Shown piece after piece: positions 34,132 to 43,092 of a stretch of DNA of 64,000 bases. The DNA is from Salinibaculum sp. SYNS191 (GTDB taxonomy: Archaea > Halobacteriota > Halobacteria > Halobacteriales > Haloarculaceae). The stretch spans positions 434,001 through 498,000 of the forward strand of contig NZ_CP147838.1 in assembly GCF_037338445.1 (NCBI RefSeq), written 5' to 3'. The notes beneath the pieces were generated by a model. The model was given only the letters and a program-made list of their open reading frames with translations, made no database searches and was not told the origin of the DNA. Position 1 is the first letter of the stretch; every line of letters starts with the position of its first letter. The translations under genes were made by a program, and so were the position numbers.

Positions 34132-36167
34132 CGGTCGAGGTTCTCCGCCGTCAGCGTCGTGTTCATCCAGATGCCCTCGCGGTGCGTTCCGGGGACGTAC
34201 GCCGCCTCGCCGCCACAGAGCCGCGGCGAGCGACACACCTCCAGTCGTGGCGTCAGCGCGCGGTACCCGCCTGAGTTCCGTTCGACCGGCAGCCGCGCGA
34301 CGTACTCGAACGAGCCCAGGGTGCCGTAGTCGACGAAGACGGTGAGTTTCACCGACTGATTGTCTCGCACCGCCGTCGAGACGTTCCCGTCGAACGCCGA
34401 CGAGGAGACCGTCACCGTGCCGTCGGCGACCGTCGCATCGAGGGCGAGCGCGTCCCCGGACGGCCCCGCCAGGATATCGCTGCCCGCGCTGCCGCTGGAG
34501 ACGCGCACCTCGACTGCCTCCGTGTACTGCGGGAGCCCGACCGACAGCGACGCGGTGACGCTGTCGCCGGCGACGGCCTGGACCCGCTGGAGTCGCGGGG
34601 TCACCGACTGCCCGCTGTAGGGCGTCCACTGGCCGCGGTAGGCGTAGCGATAGACCGTCCGGTCGGGGAAGGCGTCGACCACGGCGAACTGGCGGTGCTG
34701 GAGCGCGTAGACGGCGTCGCCGTCGTAGCCGGGGTCGTTGCGCAGCACCTGGAAGGGGTGGTTGAGCCAGTCGCCGTAGGGCGTCGGGAGCAAGACCAGC
34801 GCGTTCTCGAACTCCCGGTCCTCGAAGGGCTGGTAGGCCTGCTCGTACTGGTCGGTCACCTCGCGGTTGTCCGCCAGCGGGTCGGCGACGGCACCGACCG
34901 CCAGCGCCGTGCCGAGCGTTCCGAGGACGACCACCGCGGCGATAACGGCGACGCGGACCCGCTGAGACTGGTCGCGGGAGAGCGCCCGGACGCGCCGGCC
35001 GACGGCGACGAGCGCGACAGCCCCGAACGCGGCCGTCGGCAGGAGGAGGCCGACGTGGTAGTACGGCCCGAGGAAGGAGATGAGACCGTCTGTCGGCACC
35101 GATAGCTGGCCGAGGATGTTCAGGTTCCCCCAGAAGTAGACGTTGCCGACCGGAATCGTCACGAACAGCCCGGCAAGCGTCAGTTTCCAGGGGTCGCGGT
35201 CGGTCCGCAACCGGGAGAGGACGACCGCGAGACCGCCGAGCGCGACGGGCACGCCCAGCGGGGCGGCCACGCTCCACTCGGTCACGTAGGACCACAGCAC
35301 GCGGGCGTTGGCCTCCAGAGCCAGCGGGAGGTCGTAGACGCGTTCGTAGCCGAGAATCCGCCGGAGGCCGAAGCCGAGGCCGTCCCGCGGCGCGAAGGCC
35401 TGGTAGGGGAAGACCAGCGGGTCGCCGGTGACGACGGCGTTGTAGCCGAGCGTGACCGCGACGCCGGCCAGGCCAAGTGCGGCGGTCACGACCTGGCGGA
35501 CGACGACCGGCCGCGCCAGTGTCCGAAGCGTCCAGACGGCGTGGGCGACGAACGGGAGCGCGAAGAGGACGGCCGTGAACGGCCGCGAGAAGAAGGCGAG
35601 GCCGACGGCAGCGCCGGCCAGCGCGGCGAACCGGCGGTCCCCGGTCCGGTCGGCGCGCAGGTACGCCCAGGCAAAGAGGAGATTGAGAGCGAACGTCGGG
35701 ACGTACGACAGGAAGACGGCGGCGTCGACGAGGAACAGCGGCGAGGCGAGGACGAGGGCGGCGGCGACCACGGCAGTCCTGCGGTCGAACACCTCCGCGA
35801 CGATGGCGTAGGCGAGCGCGACGGCGACGCCTGCGACCAGGCCGAGCGAGATGGTGTAGGAGCCGAGCAGGCCGCCGACGGCGAAGATGGCCGCCGCGAC
35901 GGGCGTGTACTTCGGGTACAGCTGGCCGCCGTCGGCGACGAAGAACCACGGGCGAAAGGACTCGGCGACCGGCGGCGATATCGTCAGTTGTCCCTCCAGC
36001 AACATCGCGGCCTGCTGGAGGTAGACCCCCTCGTCGTGGTTGGAGGTGTGGTACGGGAAGATTCCCTCGGCGATGGCGACGACCGCGAGTGCGGCGACGA
36101 GACTCAGCAGGGCAGCGAGGCGTCGGGGAGTCAAGAAAGTTGCGAGCCGGTCCCGGGGCGCGGCCAT
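34128..36167 (-). CDS. GT39-type membrane glycosyltransferase
   Basis: A 679-residue integral membrane protein with about ten to twelve hydrophobic segments in residues 1-420. The first extracytoplasmic loop has the acidic HTSNHDEGVYLQQAAMLLEG segment typical of the ArnT/PMT-like GT39 group, where an aspartate pair is catalytic. The C-terminal 220 residues are a beta-rich outer domain. Such enzymes move a sugar from a lipid carrier to a protein or lipid outside the cell. The start lies one base after the ATPase stop, placing it in the iron-importer operon. The acceptor is not known. The nearby dolichol-phosphate-sugar synthase-like GT2 could supply its donor. Confidence 0.8.
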   Translation of the reverse strand: MAAPRDRLATFLTPRRLAALLSLVAALAVVAIAEGIFPYHTSNHDEGVYLQQAAMLLEGQLTISPPVAESFRPWFFVADGGQLYPKYTPVAAAIFAVGGLLGSYTISLGLVAGVAVALAYAIVAEVFDRRTAVVAAALVLASPLFLVDAAVFLSYVPTFALNLLFAWAYLRADRTGDRRFAALAGAAVGLAFFSRPFTAVLFALPFVAHAVWTLRTLARPVVVRQVVTAALGLAGVAVTLGYNAVVTGDPLVFPYQAFAPRDGLGFGLRRILGYERVYDLPLALEANARVLWSYVTEWSVAAPLGVPVALGGLAVVLSRLRTDRDPWKLTLAGLFVTIPVGNVYFWGNLNILGQLSVPTDGLISFLGPYYHVGLLLPTAAFGAVALVAVGRRVRALSRDQSQRVRVAVIAAVVVLGTLGTALAVGAVADPLADNREVTDQYEQAYQPFEDREFENALVLLPTPYGDWLNHPFQVLRNDPGYDGDAVYALQHRQFAVVDAFPDRTVYRYAYRGQWTPYSGQSVTPRLQRVQAVAGDSVTASLSVGLPQYTEAVEVRVSSGSAGSDILAGPSGDALALDATVADGTVTVSSSAFDGNVSTAVRDNQSVKLTVFVDYGTLGSFEYVARLPVERNSGGYRALTPRLEVCRSPRLCGGEAAYVPGTHREGIWMNTTLTAENLDR

Positions 36168-36168
36168 G

Positions 36169-37299
36169 TCACTCGGTGGGGTACCACGCGAGCGGGTGGT
36201 CGGCCACGATGTCGACGGCGACCGGTTGCCCGTGTTCGAAGGTCTCGACGTGGTTGTGGAGACAGCGGACGATGCCCCCGGTGTCCAGTTCGACGCGGTA
36301 GACGAAGTTCGGGCCGTTGTACTGCCGGTGGACGACGCTGCCGTCCGCGAGGGGTTCTTCCGTCGACGTCGCCTCCAGGTCGTCCGGCCGGACGAGCACG
36401 TCTATCTGTGCGCCGTCGTAGGCGGAGAGGGGACCGTTAATCTGCTCGGTGGAGAGCGTTCCCAGCGGCGTCTCGACCGTGTCGCCGCGGACGCGACCGG
36501 TGATGAAACTCGCCCGGCCGAGGAAACTGGCGACGAAGCGGGACTCGGGGTTCTCGAAGACGACCTCCGGCTGGCCGATCTGCTCGATGTGGCCGTCGTT
36601 CATGATGGCGACGCGGTCGCTGATGGACAGCGCCTCCTCCTGGTCGTGCGTGACGGAGACGGCGGTGACGCCGGCCTCCTTCAGGATGCGCCGGACCTCC
36701 TCGCGCATCTCGACGCGCAGGCGCACGTCCAGGTTCGAGAACGGTTCGTCCAGCAGGAGCACGTCCGGTTCCGGGGCGAGCGAGCGTGCCAGCGCGACCC
36801 GCTGTTGCTGACCGCCCGACAGTTGCGTCGGCATCTTCTTTCTGTGCTCGACCAGCCCCACCAGTTCCAGCAACTCAGCGACGCGGGCCTCGCGGTCGGC
36901 CTCGTCCCAGTCGTCGATGCCGAACGCGATGTTCTCCTCGACGGAGAGGTGCGGAAAGAGCGCGAAGTTCTGGAAGACCAGTCCGACGTCGCGGTCCTCC
37001 GGGGCGACGAACCCGGTCTCCGAGGCGACGTCGACGCCGGCGATAGTGATAGACCCCGTCGTGGGCCGGTCGAGGCCGGCGATGAGTCGGAGAGTGGTGG
37101 TCTTGCCACACCCGGACGGACCCAGCAGCGTCAGGAGTTCGCCGTCCCGGACCGACAGCGACAGGTCCTCGACGGCGGCCTCCTCGCCGAACTGACGGGT
37201 CACGCCGTCGAGTTCGAGGACGGTCTCGGCCGTCGCGATGGTGTCCTCCGTGCGTGCACTGACGGGCTCGGCGGCGGGGCGTGGTTCGTTACGTGACAT
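36169..37299 (-). CDS. ABC transporter ATP-binding protein, ferric-iron type
   Basis: A 376-residue importer ATPase: Walker A GPSGCGKT (60-67), Q-loop VFQNFALFPHLS, signature LSGGQQQR (160-167), Walker B DVLLLDEP (179-186), switch histidine VTHDQEEA. A C-terminal TOBE-type domain follows from about residue 275. Order and similarity fit FbpC/PotA-like ATPases of Fe3+ or thiamine importers; the iron-box at the operon head favours iron. The start overlaps the permease stop by 11 bases. Confidence 0.9.
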   Translation of the reverse strand: MSRNEPRPAAEPVSARTEDTIATAETVLELDGVTRQFGEEAAVEDLSLSVRDGELLTLLGPSGCGKTTTLRLIAGLDRPTTGSITIAGVDVASETGFVAPEDRDVGLVFQNFALFPHLSVEENIAFGIDDWDEADREARVAELLELVGLVEHRKKMPTQLSGGQQQRVALARSLAPEPDVLLLDEPFSNLDVRLRVEMREEVRRILKEAGVTAVSVTHDQEEALSISDRVAIMNDGHIEQIGQPEVVFENPESRFVASFLGRASFITGRVRGDTVETPLGTLSTEQINGPLSAYDGAQIDVLVRPDDLEATSTEEPLADGSVVHRQYNGPNFVYRVELDTGGIVRCLHNHVETFEHGQPVAVDIVADHPLAWYPTE

Positions 37300-38917
37300 C
37301 GTATCGGTCTCCCTTGAGGATGATGAGCATCGAGAGGGCAGAGACGGCGACGAGTATCAGCGCGGGGACGGCCGCCTGCCCGTAGTATCCCTGTTCCTGT
37401 ACTTGCCAGATGTAGGTAACGAATGTTTCGAATCCCAGCGGCCGGAGCAGGAGCGTCGCCGGCAGTTCCTTCATCGTCGTCAGGAAGACCAGCGCGCCGC
37501 CGGCGACGACGCCGGGGGCAATCTGGGGGAAGACAACCCGCCGGAACGACCGCAGCGGCGAGTTACCCATCGAGCGGGCCGCCTCGCCGTGCTTCGGGTC
37601 GACCTGGAGGATGGAGGACTCGATGGTCCCCACCGCCTGCGGGATGAAGCGGACGACGTAGGCGAACACCAGCAGCGGCACCGTGAGATAGAGCGCGCTG
37701 ACGTACTTCAGCCCGAGGAAGATGAGCGCCAGTCCGAGCACGACCCCCGGCATCGCGTAGCCGACGTAGGTCGCCCGCTCGGGCAGCGAACCGAGCCACC
37801 CGTCGCTCCGGGCGGCCAGGTAGGCGATCGGCAGCCCCAGCGCGACAGCGGCGACGGCGGCCGCCGCCGCGACACCGATGGAGTTGAACGCGTAGGAGAG
37901 TTCGAAGGTCAGTCCGCCCTCGGCGTACGCGGGCGAGGTGCGGAACAGCCACATGAACAGCACGCCCAGCGGGACCGCCAGACCCAGCAGCGCGACCAGC
38001 GAACAGAACGCGAGCGCGGGCCACTTCCAGCGACCGAGCGAGATGCGTCCCGGCCGGCGCGACCCGGCGCTGACGTGGGCTCCCTCGCGGCTCGCGTTGA
38101 AACGGGACTCCCACAGGAGGATGCCGACGGTCAGCCCGAGCAGGAGCAGCGAGAACAGGGCCGCGCGGCCGAGGAAGGCGTTGTTGTACCAGACGTAAAT
38201 CATCCGCGTGAACACGTCGTACTGCATTATCGCCGGCGTTCCGAAGTCGGACAGCGTGTACAGCGCGACCAGCAGCGACCCGGCGGCGATGCCGGGCTTG
38301 ATCTGCGGGAGGGTCACGCGCCGGAACGCCTCCCAGCGGGTGTGGTTGAGCGTGCGGGCCGCCTCGACGACGGTGCCGTCGAACGACAGCAGCGAGGCGC
38401 GTGTCGTCAGGTAGACGTAGGGGTACGTAAACAGCGTCAGGACGAGGACGGTGCCGACCAGGCCGTATATCTCCGGGAGTTCCTGGACGCCCAGCGGTGC
38501 GAGGACGCCCTGGAGGACGCCGCGAGGGCCGAAGGCGGAGACGAAGGCGAAGGCACCGATGTAGCTGGGAATGACCAGCGGGAGGGCCGAAACGATGGTC
38601 CAGAACCGGCGGAAGGGGAGGTCGGTCTGGACCGTCAGGAACGCCAGCGGGACGCCGACGAGGATGGAGGCGGCCGTCACAGCGCCGACCAGCACCATCG
38701 AGTTCGTCACGATGCGGAGCGTGTCGCCGTTCCAGAGCAACTCGACGGCCTGGTCCGGGCCGACAGCCGCGGCCTGGAGGAGGACCCAGGCGACCGGCGA
38801 GAGAAGCAGGAGGGCGATGAGGACGGACACACCGGTCAGCGTCGTCGGCAGCGCCTGCCGAATCCGGTGTCGAATCACGTCAGCGCGGGAGTTGTCTGTG
38901 AGTTCCGGTGTGTCCAT
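37289..38917 (-). CDS. ABC transporter permease, ferric-iron type (two fused halves)
   Basis: A 542-residue permease with two homologous blocks of about six membrane helices. Each block has the EAA-type loop that contacts the ATPase: AARTLNHTRWEAFRRVTLPQIKPG in the first and EAARSMGNSPLRSFRRVVFPQIAPG in the second. This fused FbpB form is typical of Fe3+ importers of the FutB/FbpB class. The gene lies 16 bases after the binding-protein stop. One ATPase gene follows, as expected for a single permease chain with an ATPase dimer. Confidence 0.9.
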   Translation of the reverse strand: MDTPELTDNSRADVIRHRIRQALPTTLTGVSVLIALLLLSPVAWVLLQAAAVGPDQAVELLWNGDTLRIVTNSMVLVGAVTAASILVGVPLAFLTVQTDLPFRRFWTIVSALPLVIPSYIGAFAFVSAFGPRGVLQGVLAPLGVQELPEIYGLVGTVLVLTLFTYPYVYLTTRASLLSFDGTVVEAARTLNHTRWEAFRRVTLPQIKPGIAAGSLLVALYTLSDFGTPAIMQYDVFTRMIYVWYNNAFLGRAALFSLLLLGLTVGILLWESRFNASREGAHVSAGSRRPGRISLGRWKWPALAFCSLVALLGLAVPLGVLFMWLFRTSPAYAEGGLTFELSYAFNSIGVAAAAAVAAVALGLPIAYLAARSDGWLGSLPERATYVGYAMPGVVLGLALIFLGLKYVSALYLTVPLLVFAYVVRFIPQAVGTIESSILQVDPKHGEAARSMGNSPLRSFRRVVFPQIAPGVVAGGALVFLTTMKELPATLLLRPLGFETFVTYIWQVQEQGYYGQAAVPALILVAVSALSMLIILKGDRYDVT

Positions 38918-38933
38918 GGTGGGGGAGAGTCCG

Positions 38934-40109
38934 CTACAGCAGTCCGACGTCGTCGAGCAGGGCCAGCGTCGGCCCCGTGTCGGACAGTTCCGAGAGGTCG
39001 ACGTCCGGCGGGTTCAGTTCGTCGATGGTGGGAAGGTCGCCGACCGGTGCCACGTCCGGGACTGTCGGGTAGGCAAACGTCCGGGTGGCGAAAAACTCCT
39101 GCGCTTCCGCCGAGAGCAGATGGCGGAGGAAGTTCTCCGCGAGTTCCTGGTTGTCGGTGCCGTTGACTATCTGCGCGCCGGAGACGTTGATGAGCGCGCC
39201 CGCGTCGCCGCTGGTGAACGTGAGTTCGATTGGCGCGTTCTGGCGCTGGTTCCGGACCCGCATCGCGTAGTAGTGGTTCGCGAAGCCGGCCGTCAGCGCG
39301 CCGTTTGCCACCTGGTTCGAGACGCGGAACTCGTTGTCGAAGGACTCGACGCCGTGGTCCAGCATGTCGTTCAACCACTGGCGAGTGGCGTCTTCGCCGC
39401 GGATGAGCCGCATCGCCGTGACGAACGACTGGAAGGCGCTGTAGGTGGGTGCCCAGCCCATCCCGTCGGCGAGCGCACTCGTCTGGGGGAAGTCACGCAC
39501 CGTGTCCGGGATGTCGCTCTCCGAGAGCTGGTCGGTGTTGTAGGGGACGGCGCGGGCGCGGCCGGCGATGCCGACCCACTGGTTCGTCCGGAGGCTCTCG
39601 GGGACCTCGCTGGTCACCTCCGACGGCAGTTCGAGTGCGCCGTCCGCGTCCGCGACCTGGCCCAGAGAGCCGGCGTCGACGGAGATGAACACGTCGGCCG
39701 GGCTGACGCCGGCCGCGGCCTCCTGGCCGAGTTTGTTCGCGAGCGACCGCGAGGAGTCGAGCGTCCGCCCGAACGAGAAGTCGGGGTAGATGTCCGAAAA
39801 CAGCTCGATGAGGTCGAGGTAGAGCCCGCCCTCGCCGCCGCCGAGGTAGAAGTTCAGCTCCCCGGAGAGGTCCGGGAGGTCCTCGATGGACGTCCCGCCC
39901 GGTTGCCCGCGGGCGTCGACCAGCGGCCCGGAGCCGCGGAAGTCCGCGAGGGTAATCTCGCCCGCGCCGCCGTCGCCGCCGTCGCCGCCGCCGAGACAGC
40001 CGGCCAGCGACGTGGCACCCAGCGCTGCGGTGGAAGCGAGGACGCGGCGACGCGTGAGCCCCGCCCGAACGTCCGTCTGTTCGCCGTCGGAATCCGAAGT
40101 ATCAGTCAT
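38934..40109 (-). CDS. ABC transporter substrate-binding lipoprotein, ferric-iron type
   Basis: A 391-residue binding protein with a Tat-type signal (TRRR at 19-22) and a lipobox ending at Cys38, then a short Gly/Asp tether. The core is a type II periplasmic-binding fold of the FbpA/FutA/ThiB class: LVDARGQPG, NFYLGGGEGGLYLDLIELFSDIYPDF, GRARAVPYNT and YYAMRVRNQRQNAP. Candidate iron-binding tyrosines are in the NHYYAM segment. First gene of a five-gene operon. A perfect 16-base iron-box palindrome starts eight bases upstream of its ATG, so iron-dependent repression is likely. Confidence 0.9.
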   Translation of the reverse strand: MTDTSDSDGEQTDVRAGLTRRRVLASTAALGATSLAGCLGGGDGGDGGAGEITLADFRGSGPLVDARGQPGGTSIEDLPDLSGELNFYLGGGEGGLYLDLIELFSDIYPDFSFGRTLDSSRSLANKLGQEAAAGVSPADVFISVDAGSLGQVADADGALELPSEVTSEVPESLRTNQWVGIAGRARAVPYNTDQLSESDIPDTVRDFPQTSALADGMGWAPTYSAFQSFVTAMRLIRGEDATRQWLNDMLDHGVESFDNEFRVSNQVANGALTAGFANHYYAMRVRNQRQNAPIELTFTSGDAGALINVSGAQIVNGTDNQELAENFLRHLLSAEAQEFFATRTFAYPTVPDVAPVGDLPTIDELNPPDVDLSELSDTGPTLALLDDVGLL

Positions 40110-40116
40110 TGTTTGT

Positions 40117-40132
40117 TTTAGGTTTGCCTAAA
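40117..40132. promoter_or_regulatory. Perfect iron-box palindrome at importer operon promoter
   Basis: TTTAGG-TTTG-CCTAAA, symmetrical at all 12 arm positions, eight bases upstream of the binding-protein start and next to an ATAAGTAATT stretch that could be its TATA box (minus strand). The motif resembles sites of DtxR-family metal-dependent repressors. Binding here would sit over the transcription start. Confidence 0.75.
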
Positions 40133-40146
40133 TTACTTATGCCTTT

Positions 40147-41325
40147 CTAGTCGTCTCCCGGCGTGGGAATCCCTGCCGCTGCGGGCTCTGCGGCCGCCAG
40201 CACGTCGAGGCAGTCCAGCCAGTCGCGCATGTACTCGCCGCAGTGGTTGAGGAAGGCGCCGTTCTCCCAGTCCTCGAAGTCGCCCTCTGCGAGGCGGTCG
40301 GCGATGGCCGCGAACACCTCGGCGTAGTTCGTCGCGTCCGCACCGGCGTCGTCGACGAGTTCCCAGACGTGTTCGTTCAGTTCCAGGCCGTGGACCTCGT
40401 TGGTGAGGTCCGAGAACGTCGACCGCGGGGCCTTGTTGTGCTCACAGAGCGGGTCGCCGTTGTATATCTGCTTGTCGAGCACGTCACAGGCGCGTTTGAG
40501 GAACAGCCCCGACCAGATGTCGTCGAAGCGGCCGACGTCCCACTCGTTGTCGTCCATCGGGAGCTGGTAGAACGCGGGAACGACCTCGCGCCGGAAGGCG
40601 AGGTTCATCGAGCAGACGGTGAGGTACTGCCCCTCCGCGGCCACGAAGTCGCCGTCGAAGTCCCCGGCGCTCGTCCTGGTTTCGGCCTGGCCCTGCAGGT
40701 CGCCGTCCATCAGGATGCGGACGGCGTCCAGGTCCGGGACGTTGGTCCACAGCCCCTGCGAGGCGACCACGTCGTCGACCTCTGTGGTCTCCGTCTCCAC
40801 GGTCTCGTCCATCGCGCTGTAGGGGTACCCGCGCGGGTACAGGCCGTGCTCGTCGGCGTTCTGGTAGAGGACGTTGACCCACTGCTCGTCCGATGAGACG
40901 GACTCGACCTCGCCCTCGTACTGCAGGTTCCGGAGGTGTCGACCGAAGAAGTCGAACTCCGGGTGTGGGAGCGTGTCGTCGTCGATGAAGACGCCGTACT
41001 CGAAGTCGCCGGCCCACAGGTAGAGCAACCCGAAGGAGGTCTGGGCGTGGCTGGCCGCCGGAATCAGGTGCGAGTACTCGCCCGCACCGTGGCGGTCGAG
41101 CCAGGCCTCGCGGCGGGTGCCGTCGAACACCTCGCCGGAGACGCCCTCCTCGTCGAGCATCTGTTCCATCGCGTCGGTGTCACAGAAGTCTTCCGTGACG
41201 AGGACGACGTCGAGTCTGTCCGTGTCGAAGCCGTGGTCGCGCGCGTTCGTCAGGTACGAGCGCACGCACTCGTACTCCCGAATCGTCGGGATTATCACGC
41301 ACGTGTCGGTCGGCGTTCCGGTCAT
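40147..41325 (-). CDS. Reversibly glycosylated polypeptide (RGP) family protein
   Basis: A 392-residue protein resembling the RGP/alpha-1,4-glucan-protein synthase family, which are nucleotide-sugar mutases or transferases in plants and occur in haloarchaea. Features are a GT-A-like start TCVIIPTIREYECVRSYL, an acidic metal motif IDDDTLP at residues 114-120, and a conserved-looking later block GLFLKRACDVLDKQIYNGDPLCEHNKAPRSTF. It has no signal or membrane segment, so it is cytoplasmic. An iron-box lies 18 bases upstream of its start in the promoter region shared with the thiolase gene. It could supply an activated sugar to the nearby transferases. Confidence 0.75.
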   Translation of the reverse strand: MTGTPTDTCVIIPTIREYECVRSYLTNARDHGFDTDRLDVVLVTEDFCDTDAMEQMLDEEGVSGEVFDGTRREAWLDRHGAGEYSHLIPAASHAQTSFGLLYLWAGDFEYGVFIDDDTLPHPEFDFFGRHLRNLQYEGEVESVSSDEQWVNVLYQNADEHGLYPRGYPYSAMDETVETETTEVDDVVASQGLWTNVPDLDAVRILMDGDLQGQAETRTSAGDFDGDFVAAEGQYLTVCSMNLAFRREVVPAFYQLPMDDNEWDVGRFDDIWSGLFLKRACDVLDKQIYNGDPLCEHNKAPRSTFSDLTNEVHGLELNEHVWELVDDAGADATNYAEVFAAIADRLAEGDFEDWENGAFLNHCGEYMRDWLDCLDVLAAAEPAAAGIPTPGDD

Positions 41326-41343
41326 CGTATCTACTCACCCATC

Positions 41344-41359
41344 TTTAGGCCACCCTAAA
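41344..41359. promoter_or_regulatory. Iron-box palindrome A between RGP and thiolase genes
   Basis: TTTAGG-CCAC-CCTAAA, perfect arms, 18 bases upstream of the leftward RGP-family gene. Together with the second copy at 41373 it flanks a T-rich core, CCTTTTGCGGTTTTT, that probably holds divergent TATA boxes. Confidence 0.75.
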
Positions 41360-41372
41360 ACCTTTTGCGGTT

Positions 41373-41388
41373 TTTAGGACGGCCTAAT
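41373..41388. promoter_or_regulatory. Iron-box palindrome B upstream of thiolase gene
   Basis: TTTAGG-ACGG-CCTAAT, one mismatch at the last arm position. It starts 29 bases from box A, close to three helical turns, and lies 45 bases upstream of the thiolase ATG. Confidence 0.7.
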
Positions 41389-41433
41389 CCATCCGACCGA
41401 AACCGTCACAACCGCGCCGGCAGACGTCCTGGT

Positions 41434-42588
41434 ATGGATGTCGCAATCGTCGGCGCGTCGATGACCCCCTTCGGGGAGCGCGACGCGTGGATACGCGAAC
41501 TGCTCGCGGAGGCCGGCCGGGCGTGTCTCGACGACGCGCCGGTCGGACGCGAGGCCGTCGAGCACCTCTACGTCTCCAACATGGCGAGCGGGGAACTGGA
41601 GGGCCAGACCGGGACGATGAACGCGCTCGCCCACGACCTGGGCGTACTGGGCGCCTACGCCGAGCGGGTCGACCAGACCTCGGCGTCGGGTGCCGCGGGC
41701 GTCTACGAGGCCTGGCAGTCGGTCGCCTCCGGGGCCAGCGAGATGACGCTGCTCGTCGGCGGGGAGAAGATGACCCACCGCGAGACCGCCGAGACGTCGG
41801 ACGTGGTGGCGTCGGTCACCCACCCCGTCGAGTACAAACACGGCGTGACGCTGCCGGCGTTCGGCGGGATGGCCGCGCGCCTCTACATGGAGGAGTACGA
41901 CGTGCCGCGGGAGAGCCTCGCGCGCGTCGCGGTGAAGAACCACGCCAACGGCGCGCTCAACCCCGACGCGCAGTTTCAGAAGGCGGTCGACCTGGAGACG
42001 GTACTGGAGAGTCCGGTCGTCAACGACCCGCTCCGGCTCTACGACTACTGTCCGGTCACCGACGGGGCCGCGGCGCTCCTGTTCTGTCCGGTCGCCGTCG
42101 CCGAGGAGTACACCGACGAGTACGTGCGCGTCGCGGGCGTCGCGGGCGCGACGGACACCCACGTCGTCCACGAGCGCCCGGACCCGCTGGCCCTTTCGGC
42201 CGTCGCCGAGAGCGGCCGGCAGGCCTACGAGATGGCCGGCTGGGAGCCTACAGACGTCGACGTCGCGGAGCTACACGACATGGTGACGGTGCTGGAACCG
42301 CTGGAACTGGAGGCGCTCGGATTCGCCGAGCGCGGCGAGGGCTGGCGACTGGCCGAGGACGGAACGACGGCCCGCGACGGCGACCTGCCGGTCAATCCCT
42401 CCGGCGGCCTGAAGGCGCGGGGCCACCCACTCGGCGCGACCGGGGTCGCACAGGCCGTCGAACTCTACTGGCAACTGCGCGGGGAGGCCGGCGAGCGTCA
42501 GGTCGACTGCGAGCGCGGCCTGGCGACGAACGTCGGCGGCTTCGGTAACTGCGTGATTACGACGCTGCTGGAGGCGGGTGCGGCATGA
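41434..42588 (+). CDS. Thiolase-fold protein lacking the usual catalytic cysteine
   Basis: A 384-residue thiolase superfamily member. The fold markers are present: VAIVGASMTPFGER, NPSGGLKARGHPLGATG with its histidine, and the last strand NVGGFGNCVIT. At the position of the acyl-accepting cysteine (normally x-C-A-S-G) the sequence is T-S-A-S-G with Ser83, so ordinary thiolysis is unlikely. Related archaeal proteins pair with a DUF35 OB-fold protein, encoded here four bases into the stop, to form multi-subunit acyl-CoA complexes. The start at ATG 41434 follows an iron-box. Acyl-CoA substrate unknown. Confidence 0.85.
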   Translation: MDVAIVGASMTPFGERDAWIRELLAEAGRACLDDAPVGREAVEHLYVSNMASGELEGQTGTMNALAHDLGVLGAYAERVDQTSASGAAGVYEAWQSVASGASEMTLLVGGEKMTHRETAETSDVVASVTHPVEYKHGVTLPAFGGMAARLYMEEYDVPRESLARVAVKNHANGALNPDAQFQKAVDLETVLESPVVNDPLRLYDYCPVTDGAAALLFCPVAVAEEYTDEYVRVAGVAGATDTHVVHERPDPLALSAVAESGRQAYEMAGWEPTDVDVAELHDMVTVLEPLELEALGFAERGEGWRLAEDGTTARDGDLPVNPSGGLKARGHPLGATGVAQAVELYWQLRGEAGERQVDCERGLATNVGGFGNCVITTLLEAGAA

Positions 42589-42962
42589 GCGACGACGGGT
42601 CGGACCTGACAGCCCACCGCTGTCCGAACGGCCACCTGACCTACCCCGGTCACGGCCGCTGTCCCGACTGCGGCGAACCGCAGACCGAGACCGTCGACCT
42701 CTCGGAGCGGACCGCGGAGGTGCTCACCTGGACCGAGAGCGTCGCGACGCCCTCGGGGGTCCGCGCGCCGAACACGCTCGCCATCGTGGCCTTCGACGTC
42801 GACGGCCAGACGGTCCGGGCGCTCGGCGGGACGACGGCAGCCGTCGAAATCGGCGACACGGTCGAGCCAGTGTACGTCGACCAGCTCAGAGACCCCGAAG
42901 CGAGCCTGCGGGCGCGGGAGAGCCAGGACTGGGGCGGGTTCCGGTTCGAACCCGTCGAGTGA
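42585..42962 (+). CDS. Zn-ribbon/OB-fold protein (DUF35), thiolase partner
   Basis: A 125-residue acyl-CoA-binding companion of the thiolase. A zinc ribbon at the N-terminus (CPNGHLTYPGHGRCPDCGEP, two cysteine-containing knuckles, with a histidine) is followed by an OB-fold barrel beginning near TAEVLTWTESV. Proteins of this type bind the CoA part of the substrate and hold it for the thiolase active site. The ATGA overlap with the thiolase gene indicates coupled translation and a stable complex. Confidence 0.85.
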   Translation: MSDDGSDLTAHRCPNGHLTYPGHGRCPDCGEPQTETVDLSERTAEVLTWTESVATPSGVRAPNTLAIVAFDVDGQTVRALGGTTAAVEIGDTVEPVYVDQLRDPEASLRARESQDWGGFRFEPVE

Positions 42963-43092
42963 CCGGTCCGCACACGCTGGCGTCACAGGACAGGCGAGGC
43001 TGAGGAGTCACAGCGAGTTGGCTGCGAGCAGACGTACACGACAGTCATGGAAGCGTCGACCGTCGAAGAATGGGCGGCGAGACCGGCCGCGG

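Noticed and set aside
37238..39166. 642-codon open frame on the plus strand
   Set aside because: It runs opposite the iron-importer permease and has low-complexity Arg/Gly/Asp/Glu sequence with no fold signals.
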